Assembly: GCF_905147045.1 (NCBI RefSeq)
Contig: NC_065895.1
Span: forward strand, 11,661,001 to 11,725,000
Length of the DNA stretch: 64,000 nucleotides
Direction of reading: 5' to 3'
Source: Nymphalis io
Taxonomy: Eukaryota > Arthropoda > Insecta > Lepidoptera > Nymphalidae
Both the position numbers and the translations under genes were made by a program. The notes under the pieces were generated by a model. The model made no database searches, was not told the DNA's origin, and saw only the letters and a list, made by a program, of their open reading frames with translations. Of the stretch, positions 1-11,255 are shown one piece after another; position 1 is the first letter of the stretch; every line of letters begins with the position of its first letter.

Positions 1-173
1 CTTGCTGGTCGGTTGGTGCAGCAGTAGTTGTAGTTCAAATTATAGTGTGTCTTTATGCATATAAAGCATATCATGAAAAAGAGTATGATGAGGATGGTAA
101 TGAAGTTGATCAACATGCTTACACACCATCAACTGTGCCAGAAAAAAGTTCATTAAATGTGAAACAAGATTAA
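1..173 (+). CDS. C-terminal exon of an unidentified membrane protein (5' partial)
   Basis: Reading from base 3, 56 codons are open to a TAA at 171-173. The peptide starts CWSVGAAVVVV and has one strongly hydrophobic stretch (about residues 4-20), then a hydrophilic, acidic and tyrosine-containing tail ending SSLNVKQD. This fits the last transmembrane segment and cytoplasmic tail of a multi-pass or type I membrane protein. A poly(A) signal follows about 100 bases on. The family is not recognised. A tetraspanin TM4 plus tail is possible, since two tetraspanins lie further along, but no cysteine-rich loop is visible to prove it. The rest of the gene lies left of the window. Confidence 0.55.
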   Translation, partial: CWSVGAAVVVVQIIVCLYAYKAYHEKEYDEDGNEVDQHAYTPSTVPEKSSLNVKQD

Positions 174-778
174 TGCTTGCGTTTCAGTGTTTCAAACATT
201 CCGTTGCACTTGTGTTCAGTATTATTACCAAAAAATTTCTTTGTATCACAAAGTGTATGTGTTTAAGTGCAAATAAATAGCCTATTCATAATACCCTCTT
301 TTATTTAATAGAGAAAGTTATTTAGAAAATTAAGTGAAAGTAGTTATTGGTTATGTCAACGGTCGGTTGTCTCAAAATATTAAGAAACAAACAAACTCAC
401 TTTTGCATTTATGATATTAATATAGATCATGTTATGATGAAAAGAAAGATTAAACTTTATACTATGTATGGTGGATATTTACTTAGTAAAACTATGAATT
501 GCAATGCATCTTTATTATTATTTGTAGTTAAATGTCCGATAAAACCTGTGCACCCTCCTACATATTGTATTAATTGCACTATATCAATAGATTTATGTTA
601 CACAAATGCCAATTCAATCAATATAATGAAAGGTTTCAAATTTGCTTAATATCCTTATTTATTTCTACAAAAGGAAATATGCAATAATGATGAATATGAT
701 ATAAAGCATTGCCTGTACACAAACAAAACCATTTTTTTTATTCTACATATTAATGGTTATCTGTGTAGTTGTTCGCAG
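174..778. other. Spacer between left-edge gene and NSUN5; expected NSUN5 5' exon not seen
   Basis: AT-rich sequence. It holds the 3' UTR of the left gene and the intron end that runs into the NSUN5 acceptor (AG at 777-778). A 100-codon open frame at 347-649 has no domain or composition typical of a protein and does not resemble the NSUN5 N-terminus. No donor-flanked exon coding the missing roughly 100 N-terminal residues was found here in any frame. Confidence 0.5.
272..277 (+). promoter_or_regulatory. Poly(A) signal of the left-edge gene
   Basis: AATAAA lies about 100 bases downstream of the TAA at 171-173, in AT-rich sequence. It is correctly placed to end the transcript of the membrane-protein gene. 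Confidence 0.5.
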
Positions 779-3700
779 ACCTCGTTATGTGCGGATCAAT
801 ACAAACCTCTTGGCCACTTCAGATGCCATTAGAGCCTTTCAAGATGAAGGATACAAGTTTATCAGATGCACGTCAGGAACCTACGATGATTATTTGCAGC
901 AAATTCAAAGTCTAACAGAATATGACTTTACTCAAGATTATCATGTCAAGACCATGTTTGTATTTGCACCAGGAACTAAACTACATGAACATGATTTGTA
1001 TTTGGAAAATCAAATTATATTGCAAGATAAGGTATGTAATCATACTGTATAATCATCTATTACTGGTAGGCCTTTGTGCAAGCTCATCTGGGTAGGTACC
1101 ACCCACTCATCAGATATTCTACCGCAAAACAGCAGTACATGATATTGTTGTGTTCCGATTTGGAGGGTGAGTGAGCCAGTGTAATTACAAGGGACAAAAA
1201 ATCTTGGTTCCCAAGGTTGATGGCGCATTGGCTGTGTAAGCGATGGTTGACAATTTCATTCAATGGCAATATCTAAGTCGCGTTCAAGAGTGCCGCATTT
1301 TTGTGCCGCTTTAGGGTATCTTTTATTGACTTGCATACAAAATTTCAAGATTCTAAGTCAACGCGTTCAAGAGTTATATAAGCAAGAAAGTACAGTACAG
1401 TCGCGTAGAAAAGTTTAGGCTCAGGAATGTCAGCTGTCGGCTAGCTCTGTCGGCTAGTTTCAGCGACGTGTAAAACTACCACCCGTTTTAAATGTAGATT
1501 CTACCACAAATAACCGGCAAGAAATTCAGTAGTTACTCTTTTCCAACATTTCAAATACAAAATTATATCAATCATGAATCCATGAATATTTCACATTATT
1601 GTCTTAACCTCTCTTAATCTTATTTAGGCTACGGCCCTCGCCGTGCACCTCCTGGCGCCGCCATCAGGAAGCACAGTGCTGGACATGTGTGCAGCTCCTG
1701 GTATGAAAACTACGCAATGTGCAGCATATTTACGAAATCAGGTATAGGAATAATATCCCAGGATATTATTATGATTAAGATAAACTGGAAGACATTGTTA
1801 TAAATAGTTGCATAAATTCGTAATGTCATAAGTACTCCATAAATACAACACAAAAACAATTTTAATTCCTCTTATTTATGTATTATTTAATCATACGAAG
1901 GAAAAAAATTGATAATATTGGTGGCGATAACTATTTTATTTAACAGGGAAAAGTTTACGCTGTCGAAAGAAATGAAGACAGATACAAAACACTTTGTGAT
2001 TTCGTGGAGAAAACTGGTTCAAAATGCGTAGAGACCCTGCATAAAGATTCCCTTGAAATAAAGAGGGGTGATTGTGAAGATGTTGAATACATTCTTCTGG
2101 ATCCAAGTTGTTCAGGATCGGGTGAGATTGAAAAATTAAATATATATTAATAATAATATTTGTATAAAACGCTCGAATGGCTGGATAAATTCAATTCACG
2201 TGGAATTAAAAAAGGACTTATATATCTTTTTAACTGTGAACATATATTTTTTTTATTTTGTTGAAACATGAAAAAATATTATCTTAAGAAGTAGATAGCT
2301 TATAATTATTATTATATTTTAATTTATGGCCAGTGAATCAATCAGGAATGACTCGTTTTTTTATAATATAATTTTGAAACATCCTAAGATTTATAAATTA
2401 GTGTTTTTGAATAATAACAATATCACTCGAATTTGGCTTAAAATCATTTGCCAATAATACTTAAGAGTCAATTAGTTCGTCATGACTTTGAAATGTTATA
2501 TAAACTAGATTTCAATAAGTTATTGTATGGAAATCGATTTAGCATATTTAGGTAACTTAAATTACTTAAAAACTTATCACATGTTTCATTCATTATGTGC
2601 ATTTCTTTATAAAATATATTTACTATCCTTTATCTTTTAGGTATGGATCTTCATGTACACAATTACATTGAGGACACAAGATTAGCTAGACTAACTTCAC
2701 TTCAAGAAAAGTTTTTAAAGCACGCAATGAATTCATTTCCAAACGCAAAACGTATTGTATACAGCACATGTTCACTATTTCCCGAAGAAAATGAAAGAGT
2801 CATAACTAACGTTGTTAAAACTTCGAGAGCAAAATGGAGAGTTCAGGATGTGAAAGAACTTCTAAAGGGTCAATGGAATAATTTCGGTTCAGGAATGTAT
2901 GGCAGCATGGGAACCAGATGTCTCTACGCTGTTCCAAATTCAGATTTTACTACCGGCTTTTTTTTAGCTGTCTTAGACAGAGATCCTAGAGATATGGAAA
3001 AGTCGCAGGAATCTAGTGCGGTAGACGATAAAAGTCACAGTAAAACAAAACATTCCTGGGAAGGCACTGATATAGAAGTTAAAGAAGAAATACTCTCGGA
3101 CGTCAAAACAGATAAAAAGGTAAAAAAAGAGAAAATTAAAGTAGAAAATGATTCTGATGGTATTATTTTAAAAATCGAAGAGGAGGTTGATGTCTATAAT
3201 GAACATAAAACAGAAGCAAAAGAAAAGCGTAAAAAGAAAGAGAAGGATACTTCAGAAATGTCAAATGAAGATAACACAAACAAAGTGGAACATAAAGATG
3301 TCGAAACGAAGAAGAAGAAAAAAAAAAGAAAAATGGATAAAGAGTCATCTACATTTGAACAAGTTGCCACAGATAAAGAAATAGAAATTAAGAAATCCGA
3401 TAGCTTAAATGATAATAATATTAATGAAATAACAAAAAAGAAGAAAAAACGAAAAACTAATGAAGACTCGACACCAGATTCAAAACAAGACAATGAGAAC
3501 TCTATTTATACTGAGGAACAAGAAAATATAAATGACAATGATGTAAATATTAAAACAACAAAGAAGAAAAAACGAAAAACGAATGAGGAAAATTCCACAG
3601 ATGTTATAATGAAACAGGAACATTTAAGTAAAAAAGCAAGAAAAAAATATAACATTGAAAAACATGAAGATGATAGCAATGAATATGAAACAATTACTAA

Positions 3701-3956
3701 TAATACAGTTATTAATAATAATGATGAACCTGTTAAACCAAAAAAGAAGAAGAAGAAAGATAAAACGAATGATTTAACTGAAAACGTTCATGAAATCAAA
3801 GACAATTCTAACAATAAATTAAATGATGAAGATAAAGGTGAAAACTTAAATAAAAAGAAAAAAAACAAATCGAAAAATGTTGAGGAATCAGAAACAAACG
3901 ACATGAATGAAGTTGACGAAGCACCGAAAAAGAAAAAAATACGCAAGGCGTTCTAA
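779..3956 (+). CDS. Nsun5: NSUN5-like 28S rRNA (cytosine-C5)-methyltransferase, N-terminus missing
   Basis: Four exons are visible: 779-1031, 1628-1741, 1947-2121 and 2641-3956, with GT-AG junctions and consistent phases (entry phase 2, then 0, 0, 1). The frame gives PRYVRINTN, then LDMCAAPGMKT (the S-adenosylmethionine-binding motif), then LLDPSCSGSGM (motif IV cysteine), then VYSTCSLFPEEN (motif VI catalytic cysteine). These are the signatures of the NOL1/NOP2/Sun RNA m5C methyltransferases, and their order and spacing fit NSUN5, which methylates one cytosine of 28S rRNA in the nucleolus. The G of the split GSG codon is completed across the last intron, so the ATG at 2643 is internal and not a start. 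After the catalytic core comes an unusually long tail of about 300 residues rich in Lys, Glu, Asp and Asn with repeated KKKKKRK-type clusters, probably nucleolar targeting. The first exon or exons (about 100 residues) were not found in the window. Confidence 0.88.
1059..1277 (+). repeat. Metulj-type SINE, 3'-truncated, in NSUN5 intron
   Basis: The head (TTACTGGTAGGCCTTTGTGC) and body match the copies at 4859 and 10478, but the sequence breaks off after the GCGCATTGGC block and lacks the poly(A) end. It lies 27 bases past the exon donor at 1031/1032. Confidence 0.75.
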
Positions 3957-3995
3957 TTGTAAATGTTTTTGTTTTTTTATATTTTTCTAAACTGT

Positions 3996-4001
3996 AATAA
4001 A
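3996..4001 (+). promoter_or_regulatory. NSUN5 poly(A) signal
   Basis: AATAAA lies 40 bases after the NSUN5 stop (3954-3956). Confidence 0.65.
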
Positions 4002-4212
4002 TAACTTGATTAAATTGAATTGAATTTATTCTATACGAAAACTATGACTTAACTATATAATTTTTAGATCATAACCAGATTTTATTTAAATTGTCAATTT
4101 CCTGTTCGGTTTTCTACTCTTGTTAAATTTATATATTACACATGTATAAATATTTGCATAACATAATTATATTAACAGAAACAAAAAAACGCACTTTAAT
4201 AATAATAATAAT

Positions 4213-4448
4213 ATCCTGGGACATTATTCACACACGGCCATCTGATCCCAAATTAAGCAGAGCTTGGACTATGGAAATCAGACAACTGATATACTACATA
4301 TACTACTTTTCATTTCATTTTGATAATTACACCCAGACTGAGGACAAACAGACATGTTCATGCACACAATTGTCTATCCTGGGTGGTAATCGAACCCACA
4401 ACCTTCGGTGTGAAAGGCAAGTAGGTAACCAACTACGCCAAACGGCTC
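4213..4448 (-). repeat. tRNA-derived SINE (family with GGTTCGATTCC head), reverse copy
   Basis: The reverse complement matches the forward copy at 20834-21088: tRNA-like head with a B box near 4390, then the body and an ATAATGTCC-ATTATT tail. The head end is at the high coordinate. The 115-codon open frame across it is incidental. Confidence 0.75.
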
Positions 4449-4858
4449 GTGAAACTATTCGCTCCCGCAGGGTTTCGATAAATCCCTAAAATAGTGTGTG
4501 CTTGTATGAAGAACTTATATGTCTAAAATAGCGGTTAAGAAAATATGTAAGCCTAAACAGTAAACACAAAAGACAAACAAAAATAATGAATGTTTTGATT
4601 TTGCTAACACGCAGTAGGTTTGTTAAAAACAGGGCAGATATTTAATATTTCAGACATATATAAAAAAAAATATATCGTTATGACATTTAAGATTTAAAAA
4701 CTACTAATCAGATTTATATAGAACTTTAACATAATCATAGCTTATAGTTTCAGGATGGATATAGATTATATAGTATACTAGTTTTTGCCGGGGTGTAAGG
4801 TGTTCTGTCCTTCCATTGGGTGCAACCGAATTTGAAGAAATATTGTATGTATATGTAT

Positions 4859-5152
4859 TTACTGGTGGTAGGGCTTTGTGCAAGCTCGTCTGGGTAGGTA
4901 CCACCCACTCATCAGATATTCTACCGCAAAACAGCAGTACTTGATATTGTTGTGTTCCGGTTTGAAGGGTGAGTGAGCCAGTGTAATTATAGGCACAAGG
5001 GACATAAAATCTTAGTTCCCAAGGTTGGTGGCGCATTGGCTATAAGCGATGGTTGACATTTCTTACAATACCAATGTCTAAGGGCGTTTGGTGACCACTT
5101 ACCATCAGGTGGCCCATATGCTCGTCCACCTTCCTATTCTATAAAAAAAAAA
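4859..5152 (+). repeat. Metulj-type SINE, near full length
   Basis: About 290 bases from ACTGGTGGTAGGGCTTTGTG to CCTTCCTATTCTAT followed by an A run. It is one of at least eight copies or fragments in the window. The family is abundant in nymphalid butterflies; the name is from memory and was not checked. Confidence 0.8.
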
Positions 5153-5309
5153 TCTGAGCTGAGATAATCGAGCTCTCATCTGAGCTGAGAGCTCGAATTG
5201 TCGACGATCGAGTTCTATCCTCACTTTTCACGATCACTCTACATCTTCTATCACAGGGAATGCTCTGAGGAATTGTTTGTATTAATCCCAGCCGCTGAAT
5301 TTCACTACC

Positions 5310-5582
5310 GGTAATTGCGTCAGAATTCTAAATTGAAACCATACCACCTCGATGCCTGGAAATACACGACAGCGCTATTTTTAAGACATTTTTTGCCTCG
5401 CACAACCAGCCTTCACCAGCGAATTTTCCGAACCGATATGACATGGAAATCTTCAAAAAAAATAGCCTACTCATTCCTGAAAGGCTGGCAACGCACCTAC
5501 AAGCCCTCTGGTGTTGCAGGTGTCCATAGTCAGTGGTAGTAACTTTCGATCAGGTGACTCCATTTGCCCTCTCTAACATAAA
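5310..5582 (+). repeat. Lepidopteran interspersed repeat, retroelement 3' tail type
   Basis: It contains the very common lepidopteran string GGCAACGCACC...CTCTGGTGTTGCAGGTGTCC and ends CCCTCTCTAACATAAAAA, as expected for the 3' end of a retrotransposed element. The 74-codon open frame inside it is not a gene. A reverse fragment of the same kind may lie near 24145-24200. Confidence 0.6.
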
Positions 5583-7417
5583 AACAGCCGTTTTGTATCC
5601 GAGCATAGGATGTATGCGTTTTTTCCTGCTTACATTATTTTAATGGTACACAACAAAAGCCGTGACAAAGTACATACATAGTAGGTAGTTACCTATACAT
5701 AACTTAGAAAAATAAATATTTCGTCTAGTCACCTACTTAACTCTTAGAATCCGTGAACTCTACTAAGTACGTAATAAGTTTCATTTTATTAAACAGTAAA
5801 AAATTATCGCTGCGGCTACACGCTTATTTTCGTGTCACGAAGCCGTGCGACTCCATTTCGAGCGATAAATCTTACCGCATATTACAGATTTATTATTAAT
5901 ATGCATTTAAAACATACAATTCAATTACAGTTTTTTAATGTAATAGCTTGCGGTGCTAATATCTCCAACTACAAACTTGTGCTAATATTGAGTTTGACAA
6001 TAAATAGTGTAGTTAATAATAAAGCTGTCCGAATATTATATGACTCTGTTTGAAATAACCCTCGGCCTGATTGAAAAATCACTCAGATTTTTTAACGTTT
6101 TCTAACACTTAGCACAGTATATATTCTATGTTGTAAAGTATAAACACAAATTTTATTTGTATTTATTAAATGATTTGAAGTTATCGAACAGTTGACGTAC
6201 TCGCGTCGCCTGCATCAGTAAATGCAGCTCGCATTACTAAACTAGTGAACCAATATCGATAAAACATCAACTATCTTATATAAATATATTACAATTCACA
6301 TTTGACTCTTACATACTATAACAAACGTTAAATTAAAGCTTGGCAAAAAGTCGTCTATATGCGATTAAAACGTTGTAATAATGGTTAAAGGTTTTTTAAA
6401 ACGGCATTTAGTGCTTAATATTTTATCGTTAACATTATACTTATCTAAACCACATGTTTGATATTAGGTAGGTTTGATATTTAATTAAACTTTTTAGTAG
6501 ACCTAAAAAAGTAATACATAGATACTTATTTCTATATAAGTAGCGTGTATTTGTATATAAGAAAATAACAAATCAAACAATTCTTTTGAATCGTCATATT
6601 ACAGTATTGAATTAAATGTAAAGTTACCGGATCGGAATGTATATTCCACCGTGAAGAACTGGCAAGAGACTAATATTAGAAACCTACATTTTCTCCTATT
6701 TTTTTATTTATTGTTTTATGTTTATATTCTACACTAAGACGTAGATTTGATTAGTTCAACCTGAATTTTTACTTTATACAATGTTTTTTGTGAAAGGCTA
6801 TAATCATTATTATGATATAACTTTACATTAAAACCATAAAAGTCCACCAATATGACAAAGTGTGTGAAATAGATATGTAAAGGTACCCTAAATTAAAAGA
6901 GGACTCGAAAGAGTCACAGCTGGCTTTAAATAAAATGCCTATTTCGCGATATAAATGACTTCTACACTTCTAAACTTTGGCATTTATAATAAAAAGTAGT
7001 AAATTATTATAAATTATTAATAAAAAAAGGTTTTCTTAAAAAAAAAACGATAATTCTATCTCAATTTGAATTTGTAAATAATTATACAAAAGCAAAGCGC
7101 ATACATAAAAGCGCTTTAAATACAATATTGATATAAAATATTAAGCCTATTTTTAACAATTACCTTTTCATTAGCATTTATCATTTATGCCAGTATAGAA
7201 GCTAAACTTACACACTCCGAATTGGCTCAAGGACGTGAAATTAAAGTTACAAAATAATAAAAATAACCTCGTAGGAAACTCGAATGTGTTGACCTAAATA
7301 GTAGCATGAAATACTAATTAAGATTAAACATTAAGGTAATTGCGAAAAGTATTATATATGGACAAATACCAAATAAAATGTCTAAAATAAATATAGTCTA
7401 GATGGAGAAGCCGAGAT
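5583..7417. other. AT-rich spacer, no gene seen
   Basis: No open frame has codon structure, domain or splice flanks. The 73-codon frame at 5832-6053 is low-complexity. No tandem repeat or strong inverted repeat stands out. Confidence 0.5.
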
Positions 7418-7780
7418 ACACATGTGACAGAATTTCAGTGACATTAGACACATGCAGGTTTCTTCACGATGTTTTCCTACACCGTCAAGCACGAGATGAA
7501 TTGTAACACAAATTAAACACCTGAAAATTCAGTGGTGCTTGCCCGTGTTTGAACCCACGATCATCGGTTAAGATTCACGCGTTCTCCCACTGGGCCGCCT
7601 CGGCTTGTATGTTTGTACTTAAAGTTTATAATTCATCTCGTGCATGTGTCGAATAGAAAATCGCCCACATTTGTATCCACCAACTCCACCACTACGGGTT
7701 TAATCAGAGTGGAATAATCTCCAAACCTTCTTTAATGTACAGGAGCCGTTAGCCTAGCAGCGGGACGTTTACATTCTGTT
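7418..7780. repeat. Two fragments of a tRNA-headed SINE, head to head
   Basis: 7418-7607 is a reverse copy (head with GTTTGAACCCACGATCATCG at the high end). From about 7622 to 7780 a forward body and tail fragment of the same family follows (ATTCATCTCGTGC to GCGGGACGTT). The full family unit is seen at 21673-21981 and 24401-24712. Confidence 0.65.
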
Positions 7781-8425
7781 TCTTTACTTTTTCAAAAAAA
7801 TATATTTTAAACTTAAATATACTAATGCTATGTAATGACATTATGTACTTATCAACCACAATCATAAGCACCAAAAGTGTGTTGTACGATAATAATTTAT
7901 ATGGAACAAGTTTGACCCACATACATACTTACAAACAGTTGATGTTGAAAGCTGTGAAATAGTTATTGTTAAATTGGACCTACACACTCAAAACAGAACA
8001 AACCCACACATTGAAAGTTTTGAATTAATACAGTTCTTGTTGAGTTTAGTAAAACATGATATGAGCATGGAATGACGATAGAAGAATGAGATTTTTTAAA
8101 TTGGTTGACTATTTTTTTTAATGTATTTAGGAAACGGAATTGTCATAGAAAAACAAATTATATGCGCTCAGAATGATGTATTGACGTGTTAACGCTACTT
8201 CTCTACTAAAAAAGTTAATTTAGGTTTTTTAATTTCATTTTATTTAAATTTTCGAAATACTTAAAGTATTTTCCTATATAGAATATGATTTGTATATGAC
8301 ACAATTTGTATATACAAACTAATTGCTTATTATATTACAGACCATAATTTTGCTAATTTGATCGTTCCTAGGTACTAGCCTATTATATTATGCATTTCTT
8401 GCAACAATATTAATAATTGAATGCC

Positions 8426-8745
8426 TTTTTGGTCTAGTAGCTAGATGTGAGGCCCCAGACCCGGAGGTTCTGGGTTCAAATTCCTAGGTCATAGCAGCCC
8501 GGAGTCTAAAAGTTGGAAGTGTGTACACTCCCTTGCCTCGGAAAGCACGCAAAGCCGTTGGTCCTGCGCCTAAACTCTTTTCGGTCGTGTCGGATTGTCA
8601 TATCATCGGGTTATGGGAGTTAGGGTATAGAGAATGCACCTGTGCTTGCGCACACACTTGTGCTCTATAATATGTCCTGTGAAGTTGGCAGTATGTGTCC
8701 TCTGTTGAGACTGTCCGAAACGGCTAAATCGTTCCGGAGGACAAA
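8426..8745 (+). repeat. tRNA-derived SINE, fourth family
   Basis: The head has an A-box-like GGTCTAGTAGCTAG and a B box GGGTTCAAATTCC. The body contains GGAAGTGTGTACACTCCC and GGTCGTGTCGGATTG. The same body recurs, diverged, at 37800-38036 inside a DCX-EMAP intron. The small reverse open frame here is a by-product. Confidence 0.6.
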
Positions 8746-8975
8746 ATTTATTAATATTAATAATTATTGTTAATTCAAAAAAACAGTATTTATGATTGGT
8801 TATAATTAAGTAAACGCTCAATCAAACTTACTTACTCTACATTTCTAAATCTTCCTCGAGAATTTCACTGTGTATACAGTGAGTATGAATGTGTAGTGAG
8901 TTTTATCCGTTTAACAAATATTAACTGATATTTTCTATTATAATGGCATAAATAGCTATCAGCCTATTACTTCCT

Positions 8976-9253
8976 AGGTGGTAGGGCTTTGCGCAAGTGC
9001 ATCTGGGTAGGTACAACAAAATGATCAGATATTCTACCGCTAAACAGCAATACTGAGTATTATTATTAGCGTTCCGGTTTGAAGTATGAGTGAGCCAGTA
9101 TAACTACAGGTACAAGGGACATAAAATCTTCGTTCCCAAAGTTAATGGCGTATTGACGATGTCAGGAATGGTTACTAATTAATACATAGCCATCTCTGGG
9201 CGGTGGTGACCATTTAACATCAGGTGACCCAATTGCCCGTCCGCCCCCCAAAA
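8976..9253 (+). repeat. Metulj-type SINE, old diverged copy
   Basis: Recognisable from GGTGGTAGGGCTTTGCGCAAG to CATCAGGTGACCCAATTGCC, with many substitutions against the copy at 10478. Confidence 0.7.
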
Positions 9254-9349
9254 ATATAAAATTATAAATCCTTTGTTACTTCTTATATCTACGCTTAACA
9301 TACAAAAATACATACGTAATAGGCTATTGCTTCTCAATCAACAACCTAA

Positions 9350-9362
9350 GTTGCCTAGCAAC
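9350..9362. promoter_or_regulatory. Candidate RFX X-box
   Basis: GTTGCCTAGCAAC fits the X-box form RYYVYY-N-RRHRAC with a one-base spacer. RFX factors bind such sites upstream of ciliary genes. It lies 3.4 kb upstream of the first DCX-EMAP exon, a gene used in ciliated mechanosensory neurons of flies. A TATA-like run (9397-9404), a CCAAT (9420-9424) and a TCAGT (9456-9460) follow, but they are not at canonical spacing and no exon is attached. Confidence 0.35.
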
Positions 9363-10477
9363 GAGATGCTGGGCGTGTCACACAGATGGGCGGCGCTATA
9401 TATTTACTGTATACGCCAACCAATCACGAACGGATGCGCAATTATTATGACAGTGTCAGTCACCGCTTGTCACCAATACTTTTTTAATAATTAACATTCG
9501 AATTTCTGTTTTATTGCAAATATACAAAGCTTATATTAGCTTGAAAAAATATTTAATGGCTTAAAGCTTCCGTTATTGGCTCCCTTCATATCGATGACAC
9601 CCATCAAATGAGTAGTGTGTTTTGTAACTTATACCTACGTTTTAAATGATTAGTGAGTGAGGGCTATGACTAGTAAGTCTGTCTATGACGCCCTTCATTT
9701 ATCCTCCCGTCAAACTCAACAATGTACTGTACTGTATTCCAGTTAAAAGGGTTAAAAATTATTATTGTTATTATTAAAACAAAAAAACATAATAGAATTT
9801 AAATATTCCAAATTGAATGAATGCATACATTATTGAAAAATAATTTAAAAACCGTAAAGAATATACGTTTTTTTTACTTAAATGATCTTGGACGTTTAAC
9901 CTAATTATAGACCTACCTATAATGCAATAAAAACTATGAGCAGTTAGAAATTGTGTCGTTTATGCAAATATGAGCGGCACGTATGTATGGAAAGTACCAG
10001 CTCTAACGCAATAAGAAGAATTACCGTGTAATTGGATATTATTATGCACACTTAGCTGTAACTTGCATGCTCAATATAGAAAAATATATATAATTTTACA
10101 TTAAAAAAAAAACTACACAAACCATGCAACTTTGTTATTAATATTAGATACTTTAAAAGTGTAAAAAAGATATGAATATTTTTAAGTTTTTGCCACTAAG
10201 ATATGATACCTTTCAAAGTGTAGAAATATACGGTAAATATCTCACATTTGGACTAAAGCTTACTCTCGGTTTTTGAGAAAAATGTTTGGACCTTATTCTA
10301 TGACGCTGCTCTAGCGGCTTGGTAGAATACACAGTTTCATACGACACATGCATATTTCCTTCAATTGTGGAAATTTTGCATGATTTTTTTATGTTTATGA
10401 CAGTCATTTAAATTTAATTTTATTCAATAACAACTACTGCTCGCAAATCAAATTTATTTTTGATATATACAAATATT
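9363..10477. other. AT-rich spacer, no gene seen
   Basis: A short SINE fragment (around 10290-10335, reverse tRNA-headed family) is all that is recognisable. Open frames here lack coding character. Confidence 0.45.
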
Positions 10478-10772
10478 TACTGGTGGTAGGGCTTTGTGCA
10501 AGCTCGTCTGGGTAGGTACCACCCACTCATCAGATATTCTACCGCAAAATAGCAATACTTGATATTGTTGTGTTCCGGTTTGAAGGGTGAGTGAGCCAGT
10601 GTAATTACAGGCACAAGGGACATAAAATCTTAGTTCCCAAGGTTGGTGGCGCATTGGATATGTAAGCGATGGTTGACATTTCTTACAATGCTAATGTCTA
10701 AGAGCGTTGGTGACCACTTACCATCAGGTGGCCCATATGCTCGTCCGCCTTCCTATTCTATAAAAAAAAAAA
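10478..10772 (+). repeat. Metulj-type SINE, near full length
   Basis: Nearly identical to 4859-5152 over the whole unit, ending in CTATTCTAT and an A run. This is the youngest-looking copy in the window along with that one. Confidence 0.8.
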
Positions 10773-10977
10773 TATATACTTTATTTAAATAACATACTCT
10801 AGTTTACATTAGAAATTCATTCAATGATTGACCTTTAAAGTAATAACTTAGCATTAAGATAAGAGTTTTGGTAAATCGGAGATTTTAAAAATTATAATTT
10901 GTATGACAATACAAAAATATATTTAAAATTTGTACTTAAATTTCTCTATAATAGCTAAAGAGTATTGACATACTATT

Positions 10978-11110
10978 GATGGCAGGGTCATATGCAAGGT
11001 CGACGTCAGTCGTCGACCTTGCACAGGACCACTCGGTGACTGAACAAACGGGGGAACTAATATCTCTAGAATGGTTAATATCGCTTACGACCAAGTGGCC
11101 CATTAGCCAG
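10978..11110 (+). repeat. SINE remnant with internal perfect hairpin
   Basis: The start (GATGGCAGGGTCATATGCAAGGTCG) and end (AAGTGGCCCATTAGCC...CCTACC) resemble the two ends of the Metulj-type SINE. Between them 10993-11005 and 11011-11023 are exact inverted 13-base arms around a 5-base loop. Confidence 0.5.
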
Positions 11111-11127
11111 TTGCCTACCTTTTTTAT

Positions 11128-11250
11128 ATAGCACGAGATGAATTATAAACACAAATTAAGCACATGAAAATTCAGTGGTGCTTGCCCGGGTTTGAACTCG
11201 CGATCATCGGTTAAGATTCACGCGTTATAACCACTAGGCCATCTTGGCTT
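11128..11250 (-). repeat. tRNA-headed SINE fragment, reverse
   Basis: Head and proximal body only: GGTTTGAACTCGCGATCATCG (reverse B box region) and AACCACTAGGCCATCTTGG at the high end. Confidence 0.7.
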
Positions 11251-11255
11251 TTTAA

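Noticed and set aside
347..649. 100-codon open frame as a gene or as the missing NSUN5 exon
   Set aside because: No motif, AT-driven composition, no matching splice donor for the acceptor at 779, and no resemblance to the NSUN5 N-terminus.
2643..2645. ATG at 2643 as the start of a separate Lys-rich protein gene
   Set aside because: It is the methionine of the SGSGM motif and is preceded by a splice acceptor and an in-phase upstream exon of NSUN5.
9393..9460. TATA, CCAAT and TCAGT as a complete upstream promoter
   Set aside because: The spacing (TATA about 60 bases from the initiator) is not canonical and no donor-bearing exon follows. Only the X-box candidate was kept.
10454..10654. Repeated reverse open frames beginning MRHQPWELRF (also at 1040 and 4704)
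   Set aside because: They are the antisense of the Metulj-type SINE. The frame recurs only because the repeat recurs.
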